From Zygnema circumcarinatum (Eukaryota; Streptophyta; Zygnematophyceae; Zygnematales; Zygnemataceae), in assembly GCA_037447605.1 (NCBI GenBank), contig CM074821.1, positions 1,108,548 through 1,164,463 of the forward strand: 55,916 nt of DNA, given 5' to 3'. Shown in pieces: positions 32,404 through 43,939 of the stretch. The number at the start of each line of letters is the position of its first letter. Position 1 is the stretch's first letter. The position numbers and the translations under genes are program-made. Under the pieces are notes generated by a model that was not told the DNA's origin, made no database searches, and saw only the letters and a program-made list of their open reading frames with translations.

Positions 32404-35229
32404 ATGGCTATGGCGTGCAGGGGCGTGGGAGGCACATCGCCGCGGATTTTTTCTGTTTCAAGGGTTAACGTGCTTTATTTGAAAGTGAGTGGGCTTGGGG
32501 GGTGGTGTTTGGGGTGAGTGGAGAGTATGGATGGATGGAGAAGAGAAGGAGAAAAGGGCAGAGGATGGAGCTTAGAGTGAGGCTTGAGCATACAGGGATT
32601 CTATGCTATCGTGATCTATGCTTTTTTTTGGAATTCTTTAAACGGAAATTCACGAATTGTGGCTTGTCTTATTTCCTTACAACTTTTTGTTGAATTTCGG
32701 TGATTTGCAGCATCTCCTCTCTGCTCCACATCCGCAAGCAGATACAGCAACTGGAGTGTTCTCTGTCCTTGATGCAAAAAATACCGCTTCAATTCACGGT
32801 CTCGCACACTGTCGGATGGATGACGAAGAGCCGCCGTTACCGGGTGGACGGCTGCTATCACTATCCATCAATCCGCGGTATTCCAAGGAGTTCGTGATGC
32901 CTTTTGCAACTCGCGGAATCGTGACAGTCAGCCAGGGTAAGGAGATTAAGGTATGGCATCATAGCCAAACTAAGAAATTATCAGCTACCAGCTCCAAAAA
33001 AAAAATCCGATGTTCATTTCTCAGTGCTGGCATATTAGAGCTTCCAGTCTTTCAATGCCGTTCTTTAAGTCTCATGATTTTTTATTGTGGTTTTTATCTC
33101 GCGGCATCCCGAAGAGACATGACTTCATGTGGCGTTTTTATTTGACGATTTTTCTTTACAGAACGCGCCGTTACTGCTCAAAGAATTCATCTTCTGTGTG
33201 CTTGTCCAGTTACATTTTTTTTTATGGCGAGTTGAAATTATTTCTTTCTTCCATCTCAAAGTAGCAGAAGCTAGAGGAAATTATTTAATTTTCGGAGTTT
33301 TTCATAGCAATATGCTGTGTTTAATTCCATGCAGGAAAAACCCTTTGCAACTCCCGCAAGTGATGCTGCAAAGCAAGTGGAGATTGCCAAAGAAGAGAGG
33401 AAGATGGATTTGATGAATAAGGGAAAGGACGTGGAAGAGAGTGACTACTGGGGGATAGTGCCTAAAACGTACAAACGAGAAGACGGATCTGATTGGCCAT
33501 GGCATTCCTTTCGGGTGTGGATGCAACTCCTGACAACTCTGCTAATCAATAATCTATTCAACAGCTGAATTATTTCAAATTCGTTATGGAAACTGATCGA
33601 TGTTATGGATCCTCTTTCACGTAGATATGCTACTTCTAATTGTACTTGTCCTGTTTTATTGGTTTGCGATGCAGCCATCTGACACATATACTGCCAATCT
33701 GGACATAGATTTGGTAAAACATTACGCGCCTCGGACATGGGGAGATACCTTTGCCTTGTACCTTGTCAAGGCGATGCGTTTTCCGACTGATGTATTCTTT
33801 CAAGTAAGCGTCATGTACCTTTTATCCCCAATTGCTTGGACTTTGGTGATTTTTTATTGGAGTAGTGGAAGGTCAAGCCAGGCCCTTGTCGTTTCGGGGC
33901 TGAATCAGTAGCTCCAAATTGTGTGCATCAATTATTAAAATAAGTGAATAAATAAATAAATAAAGCGGATCCTCGTAAAGCCTATCGCCCGAGCCGTCTC
34001 CTGCACTGCTTTCCCTGTACATGGCGACTTTTTTTCAGTAAGCACATAAGCTAATTGCAGCCATAGGTGTTGTTATGCATGTGTGCTTGCCATAGTTGTC
34101 ATTCCATGAGATGGCTGCATGAACAAAGCACATATACTGTCTCCAAAGGTAGTGACTATGTGTTGAGTTGTATTTGATTGTTTTGAGCTCAAACCATCGA
34201 CTTATTTGCCTGCAGAAGCGCTACGGCTGCCGTGCGATGATGCTGGAGACAGTTGCTGCGGTGCCTGGGATGGTGGCAGGCATGCTGCTCCACCTTAAGT
34301 CTCTCCGTCGCTTTCAGCACACAGGAGGATGGATCCGAGCCCTGCTAGAAGAGGCCGAAAATGAGAGAATGCATCTGATGACCTTCATGGAAGTTAGCAA
34401 GCCGGCATGGTATGAGCGTCTCCTGGTGCTTACGGTGCAGGTGAGACTACGCGATGGCTTTCCAGAAGGCGTTGTTTGGAGCAAGGAAATAGTTTGTGTC
34501 AAAGTTTCTCTCTGTTGTGATATCGGGTGTTTCTACTGAGTCTCTATTCGTACGGTGATGCTTACTTTTTCTGTTGGCGTGAACTGTGCAGGGAGTCTTC
34601 TTCAACGCTTACTTCTTCACTTACCTTCTTGCTCCGCGAGTTGCTCACCGAGTAGTTGGGTATTTGGAAGAGGAGGCAATCTACTCATATACGGAGTTCT
34701 TGAAAGAAATTGATGCTGGGCGTATTGAGAACGTTCCTGCACCTTCCATTGCCATCGACTATTGGCGTCTTCCCAAGGATGCGCGGCTGCGCGATGTTGT
34801 CATGGTGGTCCGAGCAGACGAAGCCCATCACCGCGATGTCAATCACTTTGCGTCAGTGAGTAATCCCTTTTACTCTCTTATCGTTCCATCTCTTTTCCCG
34901 CTTCTTTCGCCTTTCGCTTTCAAACAGCAGGTGCTGAGGGAATGGCAGTAGAGCACTTCTACAGGGGGATATAATGCCAGAAATAGAAGCTTCAGTTAAT
35001 CATGTAGACGGAATTCAACTGCAGCCTTGTCTGCAACAGGTGTCGCTTTACCGGTTTCATGCTATTCTGCTGTTAATAACTTTTGTTCCCTTGCCCTTGC
35101 TCTTGCTCTTTGTCGAACGGAACGTCGATCCAGGCGCTGAGAAAGTTTGATTTCTTGTTTCGTATGCAGAATGTAATGACATCTGGGAAAGAGCTGAAGG
35201 ATAATCCTGCTCCAACCGAGTACCATTGA
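32404..35229 (+). CDS. AOX: Mitochondrial alternative oxidase (ubiquinol oxidase), seven exons
   Basis: Non-proton-pumping terminal oxidase of the mitochondrial inner membrane; it oxidises ubiquinol and reduces O2 to water. Exons 32404-32484, 32711-32950, 33335-33514, 33675-33803, 34216-34440, 34592-34855 and 35170-35229 all join in phase 0 with GT-AG borders and give 392 residues, including a basic presequence ([20 protein letters not shown]). Di-iron ligands are in place: E221 in [11 protein letters not shown]260 and H263 in EENERMHL-type AENERMHL, a Glu of EEE 311-313, and E362/H365 in [12 protein letters not shown]. The C terminus is PAPTEYH. CysII is present (C215, YGCRAMMLE), but the position of the regulatory CysI, exactly 50 residues earlier, is Ser165 (PWHSFRPSDTY). 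The start is the first ATG after the TATA box in a frame that splices cleanly. Confidence 0.95.
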
Positions 35230-36134
35230 GATTGGTGAACGAAACCTTAAGTCTACGATTAGGGTTGGGCGGGGGTCCGAATTCGGATTGTAAATAAAAT
35301 GGCAACCGATGTTGCACTGCATGAGCGCAGCTGCTTTTCGAAGCGTCTGCAGGCACTCAGAGCATTTGAATTCTGCAATTTTGCAGTCTTAAGCATAGGA
35401 GGGTATAGCAAGGTGTGCTGGTTAGTATTCGCAGGCCTAGCGGTCTAGAGATTGGTCCTGAGTTGAGGAGGTCTTTAGATGGGAGGGGAAATCTCCTACA
35501 CCTTTAAAGGTACAGGGGTTGATGTTAGATAACTGAATTGACCGGCAGTTTTGAGCATGTAACAGAGGAGGAATGTTGGTAGCAGTTTAGGCGATTCCTT
35601 TGTGTAAGGTGGTGAAGGGATTTGAATGGGCATTATCTGCTATTTGGCAGTTTGTGAATCTGCAGACGTAAGACTATCAAAGGAGCAGTCACATGCGAGA
35701 AAGAATATCAAAATTTGAAATTTGGAGTGTCAAAACAATCTGAACCTGTTTTTATCGGTTACAAAAAAAGTTCTTATAATTGTCAAAATTCTGTCCAAAA
35801 ACCTCGTCCAAACAGTAGAATAACTAGGACTTCAAATTTTTAAGTAAGGCTCTCCCACTTTACTAGTTGCCAGGGCCACATTGAAACGTCAGCCTTGTAA
35901 GCATTTTTCTTTTCTAACATTGAAATAAATTTTAACTCTAAATTATTCTGCAAGCACATTGTCTGCCAGCAATGAGAACAAAGGGTGTGCGTTTCCTTAA
36001 GAAAAAAAATCCTGATTGAGAGACTAACAAAAAACATGCCCGCTCAAAATCGACGAGGGAGTGGGAGAGGGATAGGGCCAGGGAGTGGAAGAGACATAGA
36101 GAGAGAGAGGGAGAGCGAGAGAGAGGGAGAGGGA
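35230..36134. other. Intergenic, no gene seen
   Basis: Contains the probable AOX 3' UTR and AT-rich sequence. A short purine (GA)n patch lies at 36090-36140. No exon or RNA gene was recognised. Confidence 0.5.
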
Positions 36135-36657
36135 GAGAGCCTCGGCGTAGCCTCGATAATGTCATCCACATCAGTTTAAGAACGGCATCTTCTCTATTTA
36201 GGAAGGCTCCTCTCCTTGGCAGATTCAAGATCGCCAGCGCCGCCATACCCTCGAGGATGGCATCCACGCAGGAAGAACGGCGCCTTCCCATGTGACTTTA
36301 TCGAGACATGCTCGGCATATTCAGATATATTCTATACGCCTTTTACAACCTCAATAATGTCATCCATAAAAGTAAACAACGTCGTCTCCCTCGTGACTTT
36401 ATCAGAAGGATCTTGGCAGATTCTCAAAGCCATATGTACTTCGATAACGTCACCCATATAAATTGAAACGGCGTCTCCGACGTAACTTTATCGGAAAACT
36501 ACTTAGCGGTACTACGAAGCCATTCGTACCTCGATAATGTCATCACCATTGATTAAGAACGGCGTCTTTTCTGTGACTTTATCGAATGCATCGTTTGCCT
36601 GCACGTCGTCCAGGACGGGATGGACCGTCAAATTTACCAAACCAAGTGACTTTATTG
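36135..36657 (-). repeat. Degenerate tandem repeat, about six copies of 73-101 bp, overlapping the transporter's last exon
   Basis: On the minus strand, units begin with a GATAAAGTCAC-like phrase at about 36657, 36584, 36493, 36404, 36303 and 36208. They continue with GACGCCGTTCTT and end near GATGACATTATCGAGG. The first two units lie inside the coding sequence (peptide DKVTEKTPFLINGDDIIEV), and the others fall in the 3' flank, where the equivalent frame (for example DKVTRETTLFTFMDDIIEV) is partly preserved. Confidence 0.7.
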
Positions 36658-39600
36658 AGGATTCCGAGCTCTCCTCCGGTGCCCTTCCAAAAACTTGAAT
36701 GGCCAAACTTCCTCCTGCGAAGGAAACACATAAACGGGCCGTCAGTCAGAGAGGATGCAAAGTAGGCCAGGTCTGGAATTAGGGTTAGGGTTATGGTTAG
36801 GGTTGGGACTAACATCATAGTCAAATTAGGGTAGGTTTAGGGTTAGGACTAGAACTAGGGTTCAGGGTTAGGGTTGCACTTCAGAGTTTGGATTAGGATA
36901 GGAGTTAGGTTAAGGGATACAATTAGGGTTGGACTGCCCAAAGACCAGCGGATCTCTGACAGCCCCTCCGTGAAAATTGCAGAGATATTCCCCTTTGTTT
37001 TTGAAAACGATGCATACAAAACCTACGTTGAGGCAAAGACTACAGCCATTGCCATGCAGAATCGAAGCATAGAAATGGTTTTGATGGATGGCAAAGACGC
37101 GAGTATGTGACGGAAAGCGCACCAAGAGTGAGGCCTGCTCCCAGCCATCCCTGTAAGGTCCAACGCTCCCCGAGCAGCACCCAGGCAAAAAGGGAGCCAT
37201 AGACAGGCTCCAACGTGTACACCATGGCCGCCTCTGTGGCTGAAACGTCCCTGAAAGCGATGTACTGAAAGGAGAAGAGCGAGTAAGCACAGGTCAGTTC
37301 TGTGGCACAGATAGACATGCTCAAAGCGTCTGAAAGCACATTTCCAGCAAAAAATAGCATAAAAGGGGGGAGGTGGGGGGTTTCAGAATGATGAAGTGAG
37401 AGAGGGGGAGAAGCTGAAGGTGCTCACCTCCAGCCACCAGCAGAAGGCCGTAGAAACCACTCCAGTGTATACCATAGACAGCCATGGAACCGAGCTGAAC
37501 GATAAAGTCAACGGCAACCTTTTCAAAAGAAGGATGTCTCCCACATCCGCATTTGTGACCAGAACCCAAAAAACATGGGCTGCAGTGATCACCACAAGCT
37601 GCAAAAAAAAAGAAAACCTCGCAGCAAAAGATCAGGCCAAGCTAATGCTATAGTGTTGGCATAACCCTTAGAGAAATTCTAGTTACATTTTCAACGCAAT
37701 TAGAAAACCTCCAGTCATACTCAGCTCCACCAGGATCTGCACTAAAAGGCCGCCGGATTCCTAGAGTCTGTTAAGGTTCATTAACATCATAGAACCAAAT
37801 AAAAAGAAGGCAGAACTCATCCATTAGTGAGCGAGGGAGGGAGCTGCACAGGCCTGCATTGCCGTGAAGGGCAGATTTGCGTTGGGAGGGAGCCGCTTTG
37901 TATGATACTCGAATCGGAGCATACAAACTCCAAAAATCAAAGCGCTCACCATGGTCCAGAAATCACCCATCTACAAAAGCATATGAACTAGAGTGAACAA
38001 AGACACTCCGGAGTGGGGAGAGAGAGGGAGGGAGGGGGACAGAGAGAGAGGGAAAGACGGGAGGGGAGGGGAGCGAAAGGAAAGGGAAGGGAGAGCGTAA
38101 GTTTATTCAATTTTTTACATATTCATTCATTATTCCTTTAGTTAAGTTATTTCTTCGTCACATATTCAATCTTACTAGAGAAGGATCGCCGGTGCTGTTT
38201 TCCAGCAAACTGATGCCGCAGATCGCTGCGAGGGCTCCAAACCATGTGATGATGGGGATTCTCGCTCCGAGTAAGCCCGCAATCATGGGAACCTCTATGG
38301 CCTGCACCCCCCTCAACAGGAGACACTCTCACGTTCTTCAATGGGAGGGAGGAGGGCGAGAAAATGGGGAAAGAGGTAAGGGAAAAGAGGTCACTGTACA
38401 GCTCTCTTGCTACAGCTCAACCCTGGCAGAAAACCTGTGGTGCTTGAAAACGAAGCCATGCATTCGGAAACGAATCAATGTAGACCTTTCCAAAGGCAGC
38501 TTTAATCGTTGCTAACCGTGCTTCGGACAAACATGAAACTAAAAAATTTCAGAGAAAATAAAAACATAAATAGATGCATGTATCAGCAAACATTGGAACG
38601 TACGCAGATCATGATTTCATGATTCCACCGAAATATCCAAAAACGAGCATCATGGCATGCATGCATACATACATAGTCTGTTCAACATACCGTAATTGAC
38701 GATATGAGGCATGCTCTCCCTGCATCCGTGGTGACGAGACCGTACGATTGCGCCAAAAAGCCGGCGGCTGTTAGCACTCCCACCTCCGCTCCCGCAGCTC
38801 GCACGTGCGGGTCTTTAAAAGCAGCTATCAAGAAGGGGAGGAGAGCCAAGGTCGCCATTGCAAACCGGCCGACTCCAAACAGGGCGGGGTCCATGGAGGC
38901 TTGAGCTCCTTTCACTACCGACATGTTGCTTCCTACGGGCGAAGAAGGTCAACATACGTCGAAGATTAATAAGAAGACAATGAAAATCGAGGATAGAAGT
39001 GTTTAGGGTTGTTTCGAGGTTCGACGATTTTTGGCGAACCTTTCATTTTTTTGGGGTTTTACAGGTTTGCATGCTGCAAAGGAAGTCTTGAAAGGGTTTG
39101 GGTCTAATGGGTTTTGAGCACTAAACGCCACGAGGCAAGTCAGGATTTGAAGAGGAAAGGAGGGGGGTTTCAGGTATCATTTCCTGAATATTTTTTTGTC
39201 CAAAGGTCGTTGGTGACGTGAAGAGATGTGTTGAGAGAGAGGGGTGGGAGAGAATATAGAATTGAAGATTAGAAAGCGAGGTAGAGAGCGAACGAGAGAG
39301 AAAACAGAGAGATGAGGAAAGCAAACGAGAGGCACGGAATGGGGAAATTAGAAGAGCATGATGGAGAGAAAGCGGGAAGAAGAGGGGGGGATTTAAGAAA
39401 ACGAGGATTCGAAGTACAGGAAGCGGCGAGTAATTGTGGGGGGAAGAGAATGTGAAAGAGGGAAGAAAGGAAGAGGGAGTGGGCGGGAGAGAGAGTTGAT
39501 GGGAGAGAGAGTGAATGGGAGAGACAGTGGATGGGAGAGAAAGTGGATGGGAGAGAGAGTGGATGAGAGAGCGAGTGGATGGGCGAGAGAGTGGATGGGA

Positions 39601-39917
39601 GAGAGAGTGGATGGGAGAGAGAGTGGATGAGAGAGCGAGTGGATGGGCGAGAGAGTGGATGGGAGAGAGAGTGGATGGGAGAGAGAGTGGATGGGAGAGA
39701 GAGTGGAATGGAGAGAGAGTGGATGGGAGAGAGACAGGAGTGATTGGCGTAGCCCACCATAGAGCAGCATGATGCAGTTGAGCATGACCAAACCCCGCAC
39801 CCTCTCAGAAACTTTGAACCTCTTGCCCACCTCCACCCACCACCTGCAAAATGATCTGCCATGCTGCACCACTTCTGGGAACAACTCGCCCTCCTCGAAG
39901 TTCACCGCAAAAAACAT
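36512..39917 (-). CDS. EamA-type (drug/metabolite transporter superfamily) membrane transporter, seven exons
   Basis: Multi-pass membrane protein of the plant EamA/DMT group; the substrate is unknown. Exons on the minus strand: 39917-39758, 38932-38691, 38301-38176, 37970 to about 37850, 37598-37428, 37264-37123 and 36714-36512. Family features in order: LNCIMLLYGSNMSVVKG, DPALFGVGRFAMATLALLPF, TTDAGRACLIS, GARIPIITWFGALAA, a GDFWTMVSALIFGVCMLR span, YTGVVSTAFCWWLE, then FRDVSATEAAMVYTLEP and LLGERWTLQGWLGAGLTLGG. EamA proteins usually have ten spans; about eight to ten are visible. The junction between exons 4 and 5 is unclear: the natural peptide junction (TAMQ|LVVITAAHV) lacks a GT donor, while a GT donor four bases on (37849) needs an acceptor 13 bases downstream. 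The true N terminus may lie further upstream, because the ATG chosen begins a poorly conserved stretch. The last exon ends in a hydrophilic repeat-derived tail. Confidence 0.8.
36775..36935. repeat. Degenerate interstitial telomere-like TTAGGG repeat
   Basis: About 160 bases of imperfect TTAGGG/TTTAGGG units on the plus strand (for example ATTAGGGTTAGGGTTATGG near 36778), decaying to the right. It lies in the intron between the last two transporter exons. Confidence 0.75.
37990..38098. repeat. Purine-rich GAGGGAGGGG tract in a transporter intron
   Basis: GA- and GGGA-rich run on the plus strand within the intron 37971-38175. Low complexity. Confidence 0.7.
39495..39738. repeat. 16-bp GTGGATGGGAGAGAGA minisatellite with 64-bp higher-order period
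   Basis: About fifteen 16-bp units lie in the first transporter intron. Variants GATGAGAGAGC and GATGGGCGAGA follow one another in the same order twice (about 39562-39600 and 39626-39664), giving a four-unit, 64-bp higher-order repeat. ORFs across it encode repeated SGWERE-type peptides and are not genes. Confidence 0.9.
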
Positions 39918-40029
39918 CTCAGATATATCCTGTGATCCTCTCCCTCTCTTTTCCCTCTCCTCTCGCCGTTCTTCTCAAGTTTGTAGTCGTCCCTATCTGC
40001 TCGCTTTCTTCTTAGTTTTTCCAGGCTTT

Positions 40030-40745
40030 AGATAATTTCTCGCTCGCCCTTCCTCTCTCTCCTCTCCTGTCCCTCTACTCTTCTTTCCCTCCCGCGCCCT
40101 CTCCCGCCCTCTCCCTCTCCCTCTCACTCCTCTCCCTTCTCTTTTGTCCCTCTCCCTCCCTCTCCTTCCCTCTCTCTCTCGTACCCCTATCCCTCCCTCT
40201 CCCTCTCCCTCTCCCTCCCTCTCCTCTCACTCTCCCGCCCTCCCTCCACTCCCTCCCTCTCCCTCTCCCTCCCTGTTCAATCCCTACTCTCCTCTCAATC
40301 CTTCTCCGTCTCCCTCCCTCTCCCTCTCGATCACTCTCCCTCCCTCTCCTCTCCCTCTCCCTCCCCTCTCTCCCCTCTCCCTCCCTCTCCTCTCCCTCTC
40401 CCTCCACTCCTCTCCTTCCCTTCCTCCCCTCTCTCTCCACTCCTCTCTGCCCTATCCCTACCTTGTTCTCCCCCTCCTCTCCCTTTCCTCTCCCTCCCTT
40501 CCCCTCCCCTCCCCTCAGCTCCCTCCTCTCCTCGCCCTCCCTCCCTCCCTCTTCCTCTCCTCCCCTCTCTCTCCCTTCCTCCCTCTCGTCCCCTCTCCCT
40601 CCCTCTCCCTCCCCTCCTCTCCCTCCCTCCCTCCCTCCCCTCCTGTCCTTCCCTCCCNNNNNNNNNNCCCTCCCTCCCTCCCTCTCCCTCCCTCCCTCCC
40701 TCTCCCTCCCGCTCCCCCCCTTCCTCCCCGTCCCCTCCTCTCCCT
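40030..40745. repeat. Long pyrimidine-rich tract with assembly gap
   Basis: More than 700 bases of CCCTCT/CTCCCT-type sequence on the plus strand, interrupted by ten N at 40658-40667. The gap shows that the assembler could not close the repeat, so the true length is unknown. It lies upstream (minus strand sense) of the transporter's first identified exon and may be leader or intron. Confidence 0.9.
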
Positions 40746-42010
40746 CCCATCGCCGCCGCACCCCTCTGGCGGCTGCGGGAGCAAACCGACGCGTGTCGTG
40801 ACAAAGCGTTGTTGACTGTTCCTCCACGTGGCATCATATGGTTGGACGTGCTAATACACACAATCATGACGCACACCGACTCTCTTTGCGACAAAGTCAG
40901 AGATTCGCCGTGTAACGCGGAGCCAATCAAGAACCACCGATCACCTGACAATGTCAATCCGCCAATGGAGCCAAGTATCGTATGACAGTGACAACTACAT
41001 CAATGAGCGCTCAACACGTGGCCGATTTTTCGTCCGACGTGGTGTACCTTTGTCGTATTGGAGCCTCTCCAAGGGCCACCGGCCGTGCTCGCGCGGTCGC
41101 GTTGTTGCTCGCGCTCATGTTCATGTTCATGTTCATGTTGGCGTTGGTGTTGTTCAAAATGTGCACCTTTGGGGCGGATCCAAGGTCGAGAGAAACCTAG
41201 CCGCTACAATCGAACAATGCATGAACACTCTGATGTAAGCACAAATCGCCATCCACTGACCGACATGTGACAAACAGAACGCATGCAGAACGGATAGTGG
41301 AAGAAGAGTGGCAGCGATGGATGCTAAGTATCCAAAGCCTTCCAATTTCAAGGGTAGATTTTCCGGAATTGTATGCGTGGTTCATTTTTCCATAATGCGC
41401 AAAAGCTCTGCACACATGAGCTTGCCGCCAACAACAAGTACAACAACATTGCAGGGTCGATCAAACAAGGTCACTAGCCACTCCGTTTCGGGGAGGACGC
41501 CGGAGGACCGCCCTTGACTGTACGAGATAACCAGATAAGCGCGAGGCGATATATCGAAACGAGTACGTTACGTCCAGAATTGTTCTACGGAGTAGCGGAA
41601 TCCTGAGTACTAATTTCGACAGACTGACCCAGGCGCGTCTCCCTACGATTTCTCCAAAGCCTCTTGCCACTAGGGCCCTAGGGTTAGGGTAGCCCTTCCT
41701 AGGCCGTACGGTTGAGTTTCCCACTTCAAAGAATGAAATGTGGTCAGCATATGGCTAGTTTCACTTCACCTTTTTTTTTCTAAATAAGCGGAAAGCGACA
41801 GTCCACCACATCGAGGATGATAAAATTTAACCCAAGGCCTCGCATTGTGAATAATTCCTAGGCGTGGGCCAATTGAACTTCGGCATGTGCGCAGTTTGAC
41901 CTACGTGGAGAGCTCTGATTGGCACAAGCTTCCTGAGTGTCTAAAGAACGAAGGGAACCATGTCAACAACGACGCCACATAGTTCCACACAGTTTGTTGA
42001 CACAAACCAA
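40746..42010. other. Intergenic with promoter-like motifs, no gene seen
   Basis: CACGTGGC near 40826, CCAATCA near 40922, CCAAT near 40963 and ACACGTGG near 41014 could belong to the minus-strand transporter. A small TTCATG repeat lies near 41117-41136. CTACGTGG and CTGATTGG lie near 41901-41922. No coding exon was recognised. Confidence 0.45.
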
Positions 42011-42034
42011 AACCCTAAAAACCCTAAAAACCCT
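42011..42034. repeat. Short telomere-like AACCCTAAAA repeat
   Basis: Three AACCCT units separated by AAAA (AACCCTAAAAACCCTAAAAA...) lie just downstream of the glycosyltransferase stop codon. They resemble plant telo-box or interstitial telomere sequence; no function can be assigned at this position. Confidence 0.6.
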
Positions 42035-42084
42035 CAGTTTCATTCATGTTCGTGCCATTACCCTCCAGATCGGCTCCCTTCCCC

Positions 42085-43939
42085 TCAATGCATTGGAGGG
42101 CCTTTTTTTGCCCTCCTTTCGGCCTCCCTCAGCAGGTCGACCACTTGCAGGGCCACCACTGCCGGAGAATACTTCTGAACCATGTCCTCTCTTGCTGCGG
42201 CTCCCTTTGCCTTCGCTTCTTCTCTCATCACAAACACACGGCGCATCAACACTCGCAGAGATTCAACTGAAGGCTTTGCCCACAAATGGCCTCTGAAGGG
42301 TCCCTCATCAACCTCCTCGAACGCATCCACTGTCAACGGATAACTGTTGCGTTCTGTCATGTATTCAGTCATGCCTGACCAGTTGGTGGCTATAACTGGG
42401 AGCCCCATGGCCATGGCTTCCACATGAGGGCGACCCCATCCTTCGCCTCTTGATGGCAGCACAAACACATCAGCAGCTTTGTATAGCTTCGGAAGATCAC
42501 TTTGCAGTACATGTTGATTCTGAATAAGCAGTTCGGCCCAACCTTCTGGTGGCTCTTGTAACTGACTTTCCTCCACAAATTGGCCGATTTTCTTCCCGAA
42601 GTTACGATCGCTATGGAAAGGGTTGGTGAGGAGATAAAGCACCACATTGTCAGCCGCCGAGAATTCCTTTAAGTAACTTTGAACGAGTATGTCCCAACCT
42701 TTGCGCTTCTCCCATTTGAAGATGCTGAGGAAGACAAACCTTCCGGGTTTTACTCTGTGAATGCCCTTCTGAAGGTTGGGCCCCACAAGCCGTTGAGGTG
42801 CGGAAAGCTTCATGGCGGATACCGCATTCGGATCAAAGAAGTTTACATCCACTGCCTGCACGACTTTTTTCAACTTGAATGGCTGCACACCGCTGCGAGC
42901 AAACGTTTCCAAGTGGAATTCGGAAGGAACCCATACCTGCCAGTCATAGAAAACCACAATTACTTTAAGAAGTTTCAGCGGTTGCACAGATGTCCATATC
43001 CATTCGCTGAAAAGTCTACAGCAAATCCTTGCGGTAATATCCTCTGCCAGCCATGATGTCGGAATGGCCTATACAGCACTCCTGTACAGGAAGCATAACC
43101 TACATCACTTTCCATCCTAGGCCTGCAAGAATCGTTTGTCGCCATACCTCATCCATTCTATTGCAGCGCTCCACATGCTCAGCATTCACTCGATCTGTTT
43201 CAAACATAGTCCGTCCAATCACACGGAGAGCTTCTCCATATCCACCAGGCGGACATGGCGGCGTCTGATAGAGGGGGGGATGCCATGCTCCCGGCTCACT
43301 ATGGCATACAACAATGGACTCTGACAGATCCACTTCTTGCATTGCGTGGGCCTGCAGAAGCCTTTGTACATCCTCTGGAAGTCCTCGAAAAAAGTCCATA
43401 TTCAAACTGTCTCCATGCTGTTCAATGCGAAGCTTTAAAATCTGCCTTGTCGACGATAGGGCGCTTACATAGGAAATCGCTTCAGAACAATATCCACCTC
43501 CAGATGCAAAGGGAGCCATCCACAGCAAAGATGCCTCGAGGGGTTGTGGCAATTCCAAAGGGGGAGTAGTGATCCCTTCTCCAGGTTCAACCGGAGACCT
43601 TCGCAGATGAATATTCTTTGCTGACGCTTGCAGACTACTCAGAAGTGCTTGAAACCTAGAACTGCGAGGTCCAAATTGTGCACTTTTCAAGAAGAAAGCT
43701 AACGCTACAGCAGTAACAACTACAAGTACAGATGCCATCCAGATAACCCATAGTCCTCGCCTCGAAGCTGCTGTCCGAACTCCATTGCGGACTTTCGCAT
43801 CTTGACATCTGTCTATGTCCTCTCCTTTCTCCGGCACAAGTCCACCCTCATTCTTGAGCTTTGTGGCTCCATCAGCTCCCACATGGCCACCCTCTATCTT
43901 GCCTTTCATTTCAGCGATACTATCAGTACGACGTCCCAT
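42085..43939 (-). CDS. GT4-type glycosyltransferase, membrane-anchored, two exons
   Basis: Type II membrane protein of about 547 residues, probably in the Golgi or ER; donor and acceptor are unknown. Exon 1 (43939-43148) encodes a cytosolic tail, one membrane span (about residues 62-84, WVIWMASVLVVVTAVALAFF) and the N-terminal Rossmann half with SLLWMAPFASGGGYCSEA. Exon 2 (42936-42085) begins VWVPSEFHLETF, giving the continuous motif RMDEVWVPSEFH across a GAG|GTATGG...GGCAG|GT intron. It then carries FKWEKRKGWDILVQSYLKEF and the E-x7-E nucleotide-sugar motif (E429/E437 in GEGWGRPHVEAMAMG). The layout matches a plant glycosyltransferase family like Arabidopsis At3g10630. The first in-frame ATG is used; the frame is open upstream without another ATG, and a possible leader splice donor lies near 44065. 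Confidence 0.88.

Noticed and set aside
35420-35530. Possible tRNA-derived SINE head (GCCTAGCGGTCTAGAG)
   Set aside because: It resembles a tRNA A box, but no matching B box (GGTTCGANTCC) is found at the right distance.
40515-40957. Arg/Gly/Glu-rich minus-strand frames starting MEEQST or MPRGG as transporter N terminus
   Set aside because: They run into the purine repeat and the N gap, have no support as transit peptide exons and no donor site in phase with exon 1.
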